Shown here piece after piece: positions 26,277 through 36,426 of a stretch of 64,000 nt of DNA. The translations under genes and the position numbers were made by a program. This stretch comes from Thiosocius sp963759055. Lineage in GTDB: Bacteria; Pseudomonadota; Gammaproteobacteria; Chromatiales; Chromatiaceae. Below the pieces are notes generated by a model, which ran no database searches, was not told where the DNA came from, and saw nothing but the letters and a program-made list of their open reading frames with translations. The DNA lies in the NCBI GenBank assembly GCA_963759055.1, contig CAVWYD010000003.1, positions 124,001-188,000 of the forward strand, in the 5' to 3' direction. Positions within the stretch are counted from its first letter, which is position 1. Each line of letters starts with the position of its first letter.

Positions 26277-27734
26277 CTAGCGTGGAAGGGAGGTCATCCC
26301 CATCAGGTACTCATCGACCGCATGTGCACACTGACGGCCTTCGCGGATCGCCCACACCACCAGGGACTGGCCGCGACGCATATCGCCGGCACTGAATACA
26401 CCATCGATCGAAGTCTTGTACGCATCCGCACCCTCGGTGCTGCCCTGCACATTGCCCCGTGCGTCGAGGGCAACCCCGAGGTCGGTCAACAGACCTTCGT
26501 GCACCGGGTGGACGAAACCCATGGCCAGGGTCACCAGGTCAGCCTTCAATTCGAATTCCGAACCCTCGACTTCGGACATCTTCCAGCGTCCCTGCTCATC
26601 CTTGTCCCAGCGCACCAGGGCACACTTGAGGGCGCGCAGATTACCGTCATCGTCACCAAGAAACTCCTTGGTGGTAACGTTCCACATCCGCTCGCAGCCT
26701 TCTTCCTGGGAGGTGGAAGTCCGCAGCTTGTTGGGCCATTCCGGCCAGGTCAGGCCTTTGTCCTCTTTCTCCGGCGGTTTTTCCAGGATCTCTATCTGGG
26801 TGACCGAGGCGGCACCATGCCGGTTCGAGGTGCCGATACAGTCGGAACCGGTATCACCGCCGCCGATTACCACGACGTGCTTGCCGGTGGCGCTGATCAG
26901 GTCGTCGCCCGACTCCGGGACGTCCTGGACCACCTTGCTGTTGGCGCGCAGGAAATCCATCGCGAAGTGGACACCATTCAGTTCGCGGCCGGGGATAGGC
27001 AGGTCACGCGGCTTTTCCGAACCACCGGTGAGGACGACCGCGTCGAATTCGTCGATCAATCGCCGGGTCGGAAAACCCTCACCGCCCACCTGTGTGTTGA
27101 CATGGAACTTGACGCCTTCGGCCTTCATCTGGCCCATACGTCGCTTGATGACCTGCTTGGAAAGCTTGAAATCCGGAATGCCGTAGCGCAGCAGGCCGCC
27201 AACGCCGTCTTGCTTCTCGTATACCGAGATCGAGTGCCCGGCGCGCGCCAGCTGCTGGGCCGCCGCCATACCGGCCGGCCCGGATCCAACCACGGCCACT
27301 CGCTTGCCGGTCTTGTGCGGGGCGATCTGTGGCTGGATCCAGCCCTCTTGCCAGGCCTTCTCAACGATCGACAGCTCGATGTTCTTGATCGTGACCGGTG
27401 CATCGTCGATGTTCAGGGTGCAGGCCGCCTCGCAGGGGGCGGGGCAGATCCGCCCGGTAAACTCCGGGAAGTTATTGGTCGAGTGCAGGACCTCGATCGC
27501 GGCCTGCCAGTCTTTTTGATAGACGAGGTCGTTCCAGTCAGGGATCAGGTTGTCCACCGGACAGCCCTGGTGGCAAAAAGGTATACCGCAATCCATACAA
27601 CGCGCACCCTGCTGGCTGACCTGATCGTCTGTCAGCGGAATCGCAAACTCATTGTAGTGGGTGAGGCGATCGGCGACCGGGGCATACATACGGTCCTGGC
27701 GTTCGAATTCTTTAAAACCTGTTGGCTTACCCAT
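26277..27734 (-). CDS. gltD: Glutamate synthase small subunit
   Basis: The 485-residue NADPH-binding flavoprotein passes electrons to GltB for glutamate synthesis from glutamine and 2-oxoglutarate. The N-terminal cysteine clusters CMDCGIPFCHQGCPVDNLIP and CPAPCEAACTLN hold [4Fe-4S] centres. FAD binding: VAVVGSGPAGMAAAQQLA. NADPH binding: HVVVIGGGDTGSDCIGT. The start at 27734 (MGKPTGFKEFERQDR) is the usual family start; a longer open frame upstream adds unlikely sequence. It is 117 bp downstream of gltB. Confidence 0.95.
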   Translation of the reverse strand: MGKPTGFKEFERQDRMYAPVADRLTHYNEFAIPLTDDQVSQQGARCMDCGIPFCHQGCPVDNLIPDWNDLVYQKDWQAAIEVLHSTNNFPEFTGRICPAPCEAACTLNIDDAPVTIKNIELSIVEKAWQEGWIQPQIAPHKTGKRVAVVGSGPAGMAAAQQLARAGHSISVYEKQDGVGGLLRYGIPDFKLSKQVIKRRMGQMKAEGVKFHVNTQVGGEGFPTRRLIDEFDAVVLTGGSEKPRDLPIPGRELNGVHFAMDFLRANSKVVQDVPESGDDLISATGKHVVVIGGGDTGSDCIGTSNRHGAASVTQIEILEKPPEKEDKGLTWPEWPNKLRTSTSQEEGCERMWNVTTKEFLGDDDGNLRALKCALVRWDKDEQGRWKMSEVEGSEFELKADLVTLAMGFVHPVHEGLLTDLGVALDARGNVQGSTEGADAYKTSIDGVFSAGDMRRGQSLVVWAIREGRQCAHAVDEYLMGMTSLPR

Positions 27735-27797
27735 GTAACTTCTTCTCTTCACAAAGGGGCGACAAGGCACCCTTGCTGGTCAAATCGAAAATAATCA

Positions 27798-27852
27798 TCG
27801 TGGGGCAGGCTGTGCCTGCCAGATACTTCGGGCACAGCCCGACCCACGATGC
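27798..27852. repeat. REP-like palindrome between gltB and gltD
   Basis: CATCGTGGG at one end and CCCACGATG at the other enclose two smaller hairpins, GGCAGGCTGTGCCTGCC and CGGGCACAGCCCG. Such structures often stabilise mRNA or modulate expression between operon genes. The GGGCACAGCCCGA core recurs at 54448-54461. Confidence 0.6.
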
Positions 27853-30800
27853 TATGCGGCGCTCTTGGCCTTCTGCTGCTGCGCCTGCATCTCGGTCAAT
27901 GCGCGACGGTAGTCAACCGGCATCACTTTCTTGAACTTCGGCATCCAACTTTCCCAGTCGTCCAGCATTCGCCGGGCAACGGTCGAACCGGTGTAGCCCA
28001 GGTGGCGCTGGATGAGCTGACGCAGACGAATCGCATCGAAACGCGTCATGTCATGCGAGACATCGACCCGTCCATGCGACTCGAGATCTCCACCCTGATG
28101 GGCCAGGTGCTCGAGCGCATCGTCCTCGGCCGCGATGGGCTCGAGTTCGACCATCGCCAGGTTGCAGCGCTGCTCGAAGTTATCATCTTCATCCAGCACG
28201 TAGGCAATGCCGCCTGACATCCCCGCGGCGAAGTTGCGTCCGGTCGAGCCGAGCACCACGACGACACCGCCGGTCATGTACTCGCAACCATGATCACCGA
28301 CCCCCTCGACAACCGCTACCGCACCCGAATTGCGCACGGCAAAGCGCTCACCGGCCACACCACGGAAGTAACACTCACCCCTCACAGCGCCGTACAGGAC
28401 GGTATTGCCGACGATGATGTTGTCTTCCGCCTTCTCGATCTTGCATTCGGGTGGCGGATAGATGACCAGCTTGCCGCCGGACAGGCCCTTGCCGACATAG
28501 TCGTTGGCTTCACCGGCCAGCTCTATGGTCACACCGTGCGCGACCCAGGCACCGAACGACTGGCCGGCCGTGCCCCTGGCGTTGATCTTGATCGTGTCTT
28601 CAGGCAACCCGGCAAAGCCATACTTCTCAGCAATACGCCCGGACAGCATCGTGCCGAAAGTACGGTTTACGTTCTGGATATCGATGTCTATCTCGACCCT
28701 GTCGCCATTCTCCAATGCCGGTCTGGCCAGCTGGATCAGCTCGTTGTCGAGCGCCTTGTCGAGACCGTGCTCCTGACCCTCGGAGCAATACAGGGTATCG
28801 CCCTCGGCGGCGGTCGGTTTCTGCAGCAGACGGCTGTAATCGAGGCCATGCGCCTTCCAATGGTTGATCGCCTTGCGCATGTCCAGCCGATCCATCTGGC
28901 CGATCATTTCATCGAAGGTGCGGAAACCCAGCCTGGCCATGAGCGCGCGCGCCTCTTCGGCGACGAAAAAGAAATAGTTGATCACGTGCTCTGGCTTGCC
29001 GGTGAAGCGCTTGCGCAGCTCCGGATCCTGGGTTGCAACCCCAACCGGACAGGTGTTCAGATGACATTTGCGCATCATGATGCAGCCTTCGGCGATCAGA
29101 GGCGCGGTCGCAAAACCGATCTCGTCCGCACCCAGCAGGGCAGCTACCACGACATCACGGCCAGTCCGCATACCGCCATCCGCCTGTACCGCGATGCGGC
29201 TGCGCAGACGGTTGAGCACCAGGGTCTGGTGGGTCTCGGCCAGGCCGATTTCCCAGGGTGATCCGGCATGCTTGGTCGAGGTCAGCGGCGAGGCGCCGGT
29301 ACCGCCGTCGTAGCCTGCGATGGTCACATGATCGGCGTGCGCCTTGGACACACCCGCCGCAACCGTGCCGACACCGACCTCGGACACCAGCTTGACCGAA
29401 ATGCGCGCCTTGGGGTTCACGTTCTTGAGATCGTGAATCAGCTGGGCCAGGTCCTCGATGGAATAGATATCGTGGTGCGGCGGCGGCGATATCAGGCCGA
29501 CACCCGGGGTCGAATGACGCACCCGCGCAATCTGCTGATTGACCTTGTGACCAGGCAGCTGCCCGCCCTCTCCCGGCTTGGCGCCCTGCGCCATCTTGAT
29601 CTGGATGTCATCCGCATTGACCAGGTATTCATTGGTCACACCGAAGCGCCCGGAAGCCACCTGCTTTATCGCCGAGCGCTCGGGGTTCGTCGAGCCATCG
29701 GGCAGGGGATTGAACCGCTCGGGCTCTTCGCCGCCCTCACCGGTATTCGACTTGCCTCCGATTGCATTCATCGCCCTGGCCAGGGTCGAGTGCGCCTCGT
29801 ACGAGATCGAGCCGAACGACATCGCACCGGTGGCGAAACGCTTGACGATCTCCTTGGCCGGTTCGACCTCGTCCAGAGGGAGCGGCTGCTCGGCAAACTT
29901 GAATTCGAACAGGCCTCGCAGGGTGAGCAGGTCTTCGTTCTGCTCGTTGACCATCTTCGAGAATTCCTCGTAGTTCGCCGCATTGTTGCCACGCACTGCA
30001 TGCTGCAGCTTGGCTATGGTGTCCGGTGTCCACACATGGCTTTCACCGCGCAGCCGGAACGCATAGTCGCCGCCGACGTCGAGATGCTTGCGGTAGATCT
30101 GTGCGTTGCCGAAGGCATCACGGTGACGGCGCACCGCCTCGGCCGCGACCTCGTCCAGACCGATACCCTCGATGGTGGTCGAGGTCCCGGCAAAATAGGT
30201 GTCAACGAACTCGGATGAAAGACCGACGGCATCGAAAATCTGCGCACCGCAGTATGACTGGTAAGTCGATATCCCCATCTTCGACATCACCTTGAGCAGG
30301 CCTTTACCCACAGCCTTCACATACCGGGCCCGCCCGTCTTCCAGCGACGGCGCGTCTGGCAGTGAGGGCAACATCGCCTGAATGGTGTCAAAGGCGACGT
30401 AAGGATTGATCGCCTCGGCGCCGTAACCCGCCAGGGTCGCAAAATGATGGACTTCTACAGCGGCACCGGTCTCGACCACCAGACCCGAATCGGTGCGCAG
30501 ACCGTGATCGATCAGGTGATGATGGACCGCCGAGGTCGCCAGCAGTGCGGGGATGGCAATATGGTCGGCGTCTACCGAGCGATCCGACAGTATCAGGATG
30601 TTGAAACCGTCGCGCACAGCCTGTTCCGCCTTGCTGCACAGTGCATCCAGGGCGTCCTTCATGCCGGACTCGGCCTCGCCAGCCGGATAGGTGATGCTCA
30701 GGGTCTTGGTGCGGAAGGCACCAGCAGTGCTGTCCTCGATGTCACGGATCCGTTCGAGGTCTTCGTTGGTCAGCACCGGCTGACAGACCTCGAGGCGCAT

Positions 30801-32480
30801 GTCCTCGCCGCCGCTATGCAGACCGAGCAGGTTGGGGCGCGGCCCGATCAGGGACACCAGCGACATCACGATCTCTTCGCGGATCGGGTCGATCGGCGGG
30901 TTGGTGACCTGGGCGAACAGCTGCTTGAAATAGTTCGACAGATGCTTCGGCTTGTTCGACAAGACGGCAGGCGGATTGTCGGCGCCCATCGAGCCAATCG
31001 CCTCCTGGCCGGTCAAAACCATCGGCGTCAACAGGAACTTGATGTCCTCCTGAGTGTAACCAAAGGCCTGCTGGCGATCGAGCAGGGTATCCGGGTCAGG
31101 CGACATCGCACCCACCACGGTGGGCAGGCTGTTAAGGCTGATCTGAGTGTCGTTCAACCACTGCTGGTACGGCTTGGCGCGCGACAGGTCGGCCTTGAGC
31201 TCGGCATCGTCGATGATGCGGCCCTGCTCCATGTCGATCAGGAACATCTTGCCTGGCTGCAAGCGCCATTTCTTGATGATCTTCTCTTCCGGGATCTGCA
31301 AAACGCCCATCTCGGAGCCCATCACCACCAGATCATCGTCGGTCACCAGGTAGCGTGCCGGGCGCAAGCCGTTGCGGTCCAGGGTCGCACCGATCTGGCG
31401 GCCGTCCGTGAAGGCCACGGCGGCCGGACCGTCCCAAGGCTCCATCAGGGCTGCATGGTACTCGTAGAAAGAGCGACGATCCTTGTCCATCAGCGGATTC
31501 CCCGCCCAGGCCTCCGGGATCAGCATCATCATGGCGTGCGCCAGCGAGTAGCCGCCGGCAACCAGCAGTTCGAGCGCATTGTCGAAACAGGCCGAGTCGG
31601 ACTGGCCCTCCGGGATCAGCGGCCAGATTTTGTCGAGATCGGAGCCTAGAATCTCGGACGCCATGGATTCGCGGCGGGCCGCCATCCAGTTGACATTTCC
31701 GCGCAGGGTGTTGATCTCACCATTGTGCGCGATCATGCGGAAAGGGTGCGCCAGGTCCCAGGTCGGGAAGGTGTTGGTCGAGAAACGCTGGTGCACCAGC
31801 GCCAGCGCCGAGACCATGCGCTCATCGCTAAGGTCCTGGTAATACTCACCGACCTGCCCGGCCAGCAGCATGCCCTTGTACACGATGGTGCGCGAAGAAA
31901 GAGATGTGAAATAGAAAGACCGCGAAGAATCGATCGCCAGGTCGAGTATGCGGTTTTCGATCTGCTTGCGAATCACCAGCAGCTTGCGCTCAAAGGCCTG
32001 CTGATCACCACAGCTGTCACCACAGCCGATGAATACCTGGCGGATCACCGGCTCCGTCGGGAGCACGCTGTAACCCAGGCCACTGTTATCGACCGGCACA
32101 TCGCGCCAACCGATCAGACGCTGTCCCTCAAAGGCGACGTATCCCTCAACGATCTTCTGCGCCTCTGCGCGCGCCGCATCATCGCGCGGCAGGAACATCA
32201 TCCCGACCGCATACTCGCCCGCCGCCGGCAGCTTGAAATCAACCACGGCGCGGAAGAACTCATCCGGCAGCTGCAGCAGCAGGCCGGCGCCGTCACCGGC
32301 GCGGGGGTCGGCGCCGACAGCGCCGCGGTGATGCAGGCGTTCGAGAATGGTCAGGCCCTGGCGCACGATCTCGTGACGCTTCTCACCCTTGATATGCGCG
32401 ACAAAACCCACGCCGCAGGCGTCGTGTTCGTTTGCCGGGTCATACAGTCCCTGTTTTGGCGGTAAGGCACCGTAGCTCAT
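27852..32480 (-). CDS. gltB: Glutamate synthase large subunit
   Basis: The 1542-residue protein is full length for NADPH-GOGAT alpha. The catalytic cysteine of the glutaminase domain is in DACGVGFVAHIKG near residue 22, exposed after propeptide removal. The [3Fe-4S] cysteines are in CIMMRKCHLNTCPVGVATQ in the FMN synthase domain (GYDGGTGASPLTSTKHAG). The C-terminal GXGXG beta-helix (SGAVAVVEGVGDHGCEYMTG, VVVLGSTGRNFAAGMSGG) is present. It forms a complex with GltD and assimilates ammonia via glutamine, a logical sink for urea nitrogen from the urease block. The C-terminus TEMQAQQQKAKSAA is normal. Confidence 0.96.
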   Translation of the reverse strand: MSYGALPPKQGLYDPANEHDACGVGFVAHIKGEKRHEIVRQGLTILERLHHRGAVGADPRAGDGAGLLLQLPDEFFRAVVDFKLPAAGEYAVGMMFLPRDDAARAEAQKIVEGYVAFEGQRLIGWRDVPVDNSGLGYSVLPTEPVIRQVFIGCGDSCGDQQAFERKLLVIRKQIENRILDLAIDSSRSFYFTSLSSRTIVYKGMLLAGQVGEYYQDLSDERMVSALALVHQRFSTNTFPTWDLAHPFRMIAHNGEINTLRGNVNWMAARRESMASEILGSDLDKIWPLIPEGQSDSACFDNALELLVAGGYSLAHAMMMLIPEAWAGNPLMDKDRRSFYEYHAALMEPWDGPAAVAFTDGRQIGATLDRNGLRPARYLVTDDDLVVMGSEMGVLQIPEEKIIKKWRLQPGKMFLIDMEQGRIIDDAELKADLSRAKPYQQWLNDTQISLNSLPTVVGAMSPDPDTLLDRQQAFGYTQEDIKFLLTPMVLTGQEAIGSMGADNPPAVLSNKPKHLSNYFKQLFAQVTNPPIDPIREEIVMSLVSLIGPRPNLLGLHSGGEDMRLEVCQPVLTNEDLERIRDIEDSTAGAFRTKTLSITYPAGEAESGMKDALDALCSKAEQAVRDGFNILILSDRSVDADHIAIPALLATSAVHHHLIDHGLRTDSGLVVETGAAVEVHHFATLAGYGAEAINPYVAFDTIQAMLPSLPDAPSLEDGRARYVKAVGKGLLKVMSKMGISTYQSYCGAQIFDAVGLSSEFVDTYFAGTSTTIEGIGLDEVAAEAVRRHRDAFGNAQIYRKHLDVGGDYAFRLRGESHVWTPDTIAKLQHAVRGNNAANYEEFSKMVNEQNEDLLTLRGLFEFKFAEQPLPLDEVEPAKEIVKRFATGAMSFGSISYEAHSTLARAMNAIGGKSNTGEGGEEPERFNPLPDGSTNPERSAIKQVASGRFGVTNEYLVNADDIQIKMAQGAKPGEGGQLPGHKVNQQIARVRHSTPGVGLISPPPHHDIYSIEDLAQLIHDLKNVNPKARISVKLVSEVGVGTVAAGVSKAHADHVTIAGYDGGTGASPLTSTKHAGSPWEIGLAETHQTLVLNRLRSRIAVQADGGMRTGRDVVVAALLGADEIGFATAPLIAEGCIMMRKCHLNTCPVGVATQDPELRKRFTGKPEHVINYFFFVAEEARALMARLGFRTFDEMIGQMDRLDMRKAINHWKAHGLDYSRLLQKPTAAEGDTLYCSEGQEHGLDKALDNELIQLARPALENGDRVEIDIDIQNVNRTFGTMLSGRIAEKYGFAGLPEDTIKINARGTAGQSFGAWVAHGVTIELAGEANDYVGKGLSGGKLVIYPPPECKIEKAEDNIIVGNTVLYGAVRGECYFRGVAGERFAVRNSGAVAVVEGVGDHGCEYMTGGVVVVLGSTGRNFAAGMSGGIAYVLDEDDNFEQRCNLAMVELEPIAAEDDALEHLAHQGGDLESHGRVDVSHDMTRFDAIRLRQLIQRHLGYTGSTVARRMLDDWESWMPKFKKVMPVDYRRALTEMQAQQQKAKSAA

Positions 32481-32805
32481 CGCATACCTCTTCTAAAATC
32501 TTCTTGCGGCCGGTCAAGTCCAGCCACGACACAAACACACCGGCGCACGCCCAGAGGCGCGCTCAAACCCGGCAGGGATACTGCAGCAATGGTCATACCT
32601 GCGACCTGCTGCACGAAAGCGGCGCGCAAGTAACTGCGCTGCGCGGCCCGCCGCCGATGCTGCCTTGGGCGGACGCTTGAGACATCCTGGCGCATTCGGG
32701 CACACAGACCGGGCAGGTTAGGATAATGGAATCAGAATATACGGACCAGTTTTTTGCCTGCGGGGACCCGCACCATCTCGGTGCATTGCTCGCAAGTGGC
32801 TATTA
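32481..32805. other. Intergenic region, gltB upstream
   Basis: It lies between the gltB start and the damX stop, both on the minus strand. I see no gene with coding character and no clear terminator; a 28-codon plus-strand frame at 32726-32812 is probably chance. The gltB promoter should lie here, but no convincing boxes stood out. Confidence 0.4.
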
Positions 32806-34695
32806 CTACTGAGATTTCTGAATAGATCCGAAGCTTCTTGGCCAGACTCCGGATCGCTCCAAACCCTTGGGAAGCCGGCCGCGGGCGGCAATCGCCGCGT
32901 CACGGTCCGGGTAGTCGCCTGCTACCAGGGAGTACCAGGGTTTTCCCTTGAGGTCCCGTGCGAAGATCGCGTAAGGCTCCTTTATCCCGTGATCACGGAC
33001 GAACTTCTGTACGGCGGCCCGGTCTCGGGCGCCCACCAGCTGCAGGGTGTAGTGGCCGGGTGCACGACTTTTCAGCCAACTGCTGCCGCTGCCGGGAGCC
33101 GCGTCGGAAACGACCACGGCCGGCTGGGTCCTGACCACCGCGGGCTTTTCCGGAGCTTGCCGCGATTCAACCGGTGCCGGGACGACAGGCTGGACCTGCG
33201 GCTTCTGCTCTTTGATTGTCACCCGCCCGGAATCTGCAGCGTCGGACGCCGCCACCTCTGGCGTCTTTTCCACCGCCGCCGGGGCGACCACGACCGGCTC
33301 AGCCGTGACCACGGCCGCCCCTGGCGGCGCGTCGCGAGATTCCACCGGCGCGGGCCCAGCAGCCGGGACCTTCGGCTCCGGCTCCGCCGAAACGGGTTTT
33401 TGCCCGGAATCTGCAAGGGTGGAGGCCGGTACCTCGGGCATCTTTTCGACAACCGGCGCAGCTACTTCGGGCGGGGCCGGCCCCGTCGGCATTGCCCCAT
33501 CTGCCGAAACCTTTTTGTCGGGCCCGCGATCCGCGACCACCACCGGCTTGATTGCCGACGGGTCGGGAGCCTCACTGGATTCAGCTGCCGCAAGGGCATC
33601 CCTCATTACGGCGTCCAGCGGATCCTCTTTGTCACCGCCCGCGTCCGGCTGAACCTCGTCAGGGGCAGCACCGGTTGCCTGATCGGGGCTGGTCACCACC
33701 GCAACCTGCTCGGGCGCCACCGCCGGATGTTCTGACGCCGTGACCAATTCGTCCGGCGCGCCGCCCGATCCGGGTAATGCCTCCGGCCTCAGGCCCGAAA
33801 CCGCTTTCTCACGCGGCGCCTCGGCGGCAGGCAGGGTGTCTGTCACGGGCGCGCGTTTTATCGCGCTTGTGGGCTCAACCGTCTCCACCACCGCGACGGC
33901 GGGCCGGTCGGTAACCGCCTGGTCTGGCTCGAACACCGAATTGATCTGTTCCTCGAACAGCAACCCGGCGGCCAGTAAAAAGATCAGCGCACCGCTTGCC
34001 CACCAGTACCAGGCCGGTTGTCGGGGCCTTTCCGGCACATTTGTCACGACCGGCCGCGCGCCGGACTGTTTTTCCTTGTTTCCCAAAACCCCCTTGAGCG
34101 CGTCGAGCAACGGCCCCGGCAGGCCATTGGACGCACGATGCAGACCGGCGGCCAGATCATCCGTAACCCGCGCGGCCTGGGCGCCTGCCATACTGCGCAG
34201 GAAGGCGACCGTCTGATCCGCCTCGAACGCGGGCAGATCGACAAACTGTGCATCCCAGTTACCGCTCGTCTGCGCCAGACCGCCCTGACCCACCAAAAGC
34301 AGCCGGCCTCCGCGAGCGTGCAAAACCGCGAGACTCTCGACCGCCTCCAGCCCCAGCCTGTCGGCATCGTCCACTATGACCAGCAGATCCTGCCCGCTCA
34401 GGCCGGCCATCACCGCATCGGGCCAGGGGCTGATTTCTTCGGGAGGCAAACCGAGCTGGTCAACCGCGACCGCAGCCACATCACAATCCTGGCTGGCACG
34501 CACCCAGACGGTAGCAGTCTGGTCGCCGAGGGCATCAAGCAGGCGCTGGGCGAACCGTGTCTTGCCCGCTCCGGCAGGTGCCCGCAGATAAATGACTTCT
34601 CCGGCGTTACGCACCAGGTGCAGCAGCAGCTGCAGGCGCTCGGCACGCGCAGGGGTATCGAAATAGTGACCCGAATTGATCTGTTCAGTTGCCAT
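32806..34695 (-). CDS. damX: DamX-like protein: AAA-type ATPase, membrane anchor, SPOR domain
   Basis: The 629-residue protein has three parts. Residues 1-230 form an ExeA/AAA_22-like ATPase with Walker A APAGAGKTRFAQ and Walker B LLVIVDDAD. Next is one membrane helix, WYWWASGALIFLLAAGLLF. A Pro/Ala/Val-rich periplasmic linker of about 280 residues follows. The C-terminal SPOR domain (GHYTLQLVGARDRAAVQKFV to KPWYSLVAGDYPDRDAAIAA) binds denuded peptidoglycan at the septum. The start at 34695 overlaps the aroB stop (ATGGCAACTGA). The order aroK-aroB-damX is conserved. Full-length DamX of E. coli is shorter; this form resembles the Pseudomonas protein. Confidence 0.85.
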   Translation of the reverse strand: MATEQINSGHYFDTPARAERLQLLLHLVRNAGEVIYLRAPAGAGKTRFAQRLLDALGDQTATVWVRASQDCDVAAVAVDQLGLPPEEISPWPDAVMAGLSGQDLLVIVDDADRLGLEAVESLAVLHARGGRLLLVGQGGLAQTSGNWDAQFVDLPAFEADQTVAFLRSMAGAQAARVTDDLAAGLHRASNGLPGPLLDALKGVLGNKEKQSGARPVVTNVPERPRQPAWYWWASGALIFLLAAGLLFEEQINSVFEPDQAVTDRPAVAVVETVEPTSAIKRAPVTDTLPAAEAPREKAVSGLRPEALPGSGGAPDELVTASEHPAVAPEQVAVVTSPDQATGAAPDEVQPDAGGDKEDPLDAVMRDALAAAESSEAPDPSAIKPVVVADRGPDKKVSADGAMPTGPAPPEVAAPVVEKMPEVPASTLADSGQKPVSAEPEPKVPAAGPAPVESRDAPPGAAVVTAEPVVVAPAAVEKTPEVAASDAADSGRVTIKEQKPQVQPVVPAPVESRQAPEKPAVVRTQPAVVVSDAAPGSGSSWLKSRAPGHYTLQLVGARDRAAVQKFVRDHGIKEPYAIFARDLKGKPWYSLVAGDYPDRDAAIAARGRLPKGLERSGVWPRSFGSIQKSQ

Positions 34696-35758
34696 AAAGG
34701 GTCTGCTTAAGGGCTTCCGGGTCAAAGTCTGCCGTGATCACCGAGTTTCCGATGTCCTTCATAAGCACCAGTCGCAACTGGCCGTCCATGACCTTCTTGT
34801 CGATCGCCATCAATTCGACGAACCGTTCAGGTGACACGTCGTCGGGAGGCCTCACCGGCAAACCGGCCGCTGCCACCAGCGTATCGACCCGCCTCACCTG
34901 GTCCTGATCCAACCAGCCCAGCCGCGCGGACATGGCCGCCGCCATGCACATTCCGGCGCCAACGGCCTCACCGTGCAGCCAACTGCCATAGCCCATGCCG
35001 GTCTCGATCGCATGACCGAAAGTATGGCCCAGATTCAGCAGGGCGCGCTGTCCCGACTCCCGTTCATCTGCCGCCACCACTGCCGCCTTGTCAGCGCAGG
35101 AGCGCTCGATCGCGTAGGCGAGTGCGTCGGGGTCCCGCGCCATCAGTGCGGGCATATTCTGCTCCAGCCAGACAAAGAACTCACGATCGTTGATCAGGCC
35201 GTATTTGATGACCTCGGCCATTCCGGCAGAAAGCTCGCGGTCGGGCAGGGTGCTCAGGGTCGAGATATCGATCACCACGCATTGCGGCTGATGGAAGGCC
35301 CCGATCATGTTTTTGCCCAGTGGATGATTCACCCCGGTCTTGCCACCCACTGAAGAATCCACCTGGGACAACAGGGTCGTCGGGACCTGGATGAAGTTCA
35401 CCCCACGCTGATAGCTGGCGGCAGCATAACCGGTCATGTCACCGACCACTCCGCCACCGAGCGCGAGCAGGGTGCAACCACGGTCGAACCGGTGCTTCAG
35501 CAAACCGGTAAATATCTGATCAAGTACGCCGAGCGTCTTGTACTGCTCGCCGTCGGGCAGAATGACGTGTGCCAGCTGGTACCCGGCCAGCGCCGCCTCG
35601 ACGCGAGCGAGGTAAAGAGGTGCGACCGTCTCGTTGCTCACGATCATGACCTGCCCGCCGTGAATGTGCGGACGGTATAGCGAACTGTTCCCAATCAGGT
35701 CGGAGCCGATAAATATGGGGTAGCCCCGATCGCCGAGGTCGACCTTCAGCGTACGCAT
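34685..35758 (-). CDS. aroB: 3-dehydroquinate synthase
   Basis: The 357-residue enzyme makes 3-dehydroquinate from DAHP in the shikimate pathway, with NAD+ and a metal. Motifs are LALGGGVVGDMTGYAAASY (NAD+), PTTLLSQVDSSVGGKTGVNH (substrate) and NLGHTFGHAIE (metal His). The start at 35758 (MRTLKVDLGDRGYPIFIG) matches the family; an ATG 21 bp earlier is possible. It follows aroK by 80 bp and overlaps damX by 11 bp. Confidence 0.95.
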   Translation of the reverse strand: MRTLKVDLGDRGYPIFIGSDLIGNSSLYRPHIHGGQVMIVSNETVAPLYLARVEAALAGYQLAHVILPDGEQYKTLGVLDQIFTGLLKHRFDRGCTLLALGGGVVGDMTGYAAASYQRGVNFIQVPTTLLSQVDSSVGGKTGVNHPLGKNMIGAFHQPQCVVIDISTLSTLPDRELSAGMAEVIKYGLINDREFFVWLEQNMPALMARDPDALAYAIERSCADKAAVVAADERESGQRALLNLGHTFGHAIETGMGYGSWLHGEAVGAGMCMAAAMSARLGWLDQDQVRRVDTLVAAAGLPVRPPDDVSPERFVELMAIDKKVMDGQLRLVLMKDIGNSVITADFDPEALKQTLYGN

Positions 35759-35838
35759 CGAGGAAGACATGGTTGCCATTGTCCAGATGTTGCGGGTGAC
35801 GTCATGGCGGAATTCTACACACCCGCGGACAGAATGGG

Positions 35839-36354
35839 TCAGCTACGCAATATGCCCAGGATCTCGTTGGCCACCGAAGATGCGCTGCGCCCCTCGGTGC
35901 TGACCGTGTAGTCCGCGCTGCTCCGATAGAGGGGTTCGCGGATTTCCATCAGCTCCTTCAGACGATCGAGCGGGTCTTCAGTCTGCAACAAGGGGCGATT
36001 GCGGTCCCTGTAGGTCCTTTCATACTGCTGCTCCGCCGAACAGGCAAGAAAAAACACGACGCCACGGGCCGACAGATGCTGGCGGTTCTCGGGACGTATG
36101 ACAGCGCCCCCCCCGGTTGCCAGAACCTGATTGTCGATCTGGGTCAGGTCGTCAATGACCTGCTGCTCCCGCTGGCGAAAACCCTCCTCGCCTTCGTATT
36201 CGAATATCGTGGGGATATCTACACCGGTGCGGCGCTGGATCTCCTGGTCGGAGTCGTTGAAGGTCATGCCAAGCGACTGCGCGAGCTGCTTGCCGATGGT
36301 CGTCTTGCCGGCACCCATGGGGCCGATCAGAAATATACGGTTGGGTTTGGCCAT
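35839..36354 (-). CDS. aroK: Shikimate kinase
   Basis: The 171-residue enzyme phosphorylates shikimate. The P-loop is IGPMGAGKTTIGKQLAQSLG near residues 10-29, the shikimate-binding aspartate is in FNDSDQEIQRRTG, and the arginine lid region contains RPLLQTEDPLDRLKEL. It is upstream of aroB in the same direction, following pilQ, as in most gammaproteobacteria. Confidence 0.95.
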   Translation of the reverse strand: MAKPNRIFLIGPMGAGKTTIGKQLAQSLGMTFNDSDQEIQRRTGVDIPTIFEYEGEEGFRQREQQVIDDLTQIDNQVLATGGGAVIRPENRQHLSARGVVFFLACSAEQQYERTYRDRNRPLLQTEDPLDRLKELMEIREPLYRSSADYTVSTEGRSASSVANEILGILRS

Positions 36355-36380
36355 AAAAGCAGAATGCCAGTAACGAGGAC

Positions 36381-36398
36381 GGCGGACAATTGTCCGCC
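36381..36398. repeat. Perfect 18-bp palindrome between aroK and pilQ
   Basis: GGCGGACAATTGTCCGCC lies between the pilQ stop and the aroK start. No T-run follows on the minus strand, so it is not a classical terminator; an mRNA processing or stabilising hairpin is possible. Confidence 0.5.
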
Positions 36399-36426
36399 GC
36401 CTGTCGCATCATCAGTTAGAGATGAC

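Noticed and set aside
26322..27794. 490-codon plus-strand open frame inside gltD
   Set aside because: It is antisense to gltD with its cysteine clusters and nucleotide-binding motifs; no recognisable protein.
30444..31649. Long plus-strand open frame inside gltB
   Set aside because: It is antisense to highly conserved GltB sequence, has no ribosome binding site, and follows from G+C-rich codon use.
32726..32812. 28-residue plus-strand frame in the gltB upstream gap
   Set aside because: Too short, no good ribosome binding site, and it overlaps the end of damX; probably chance.
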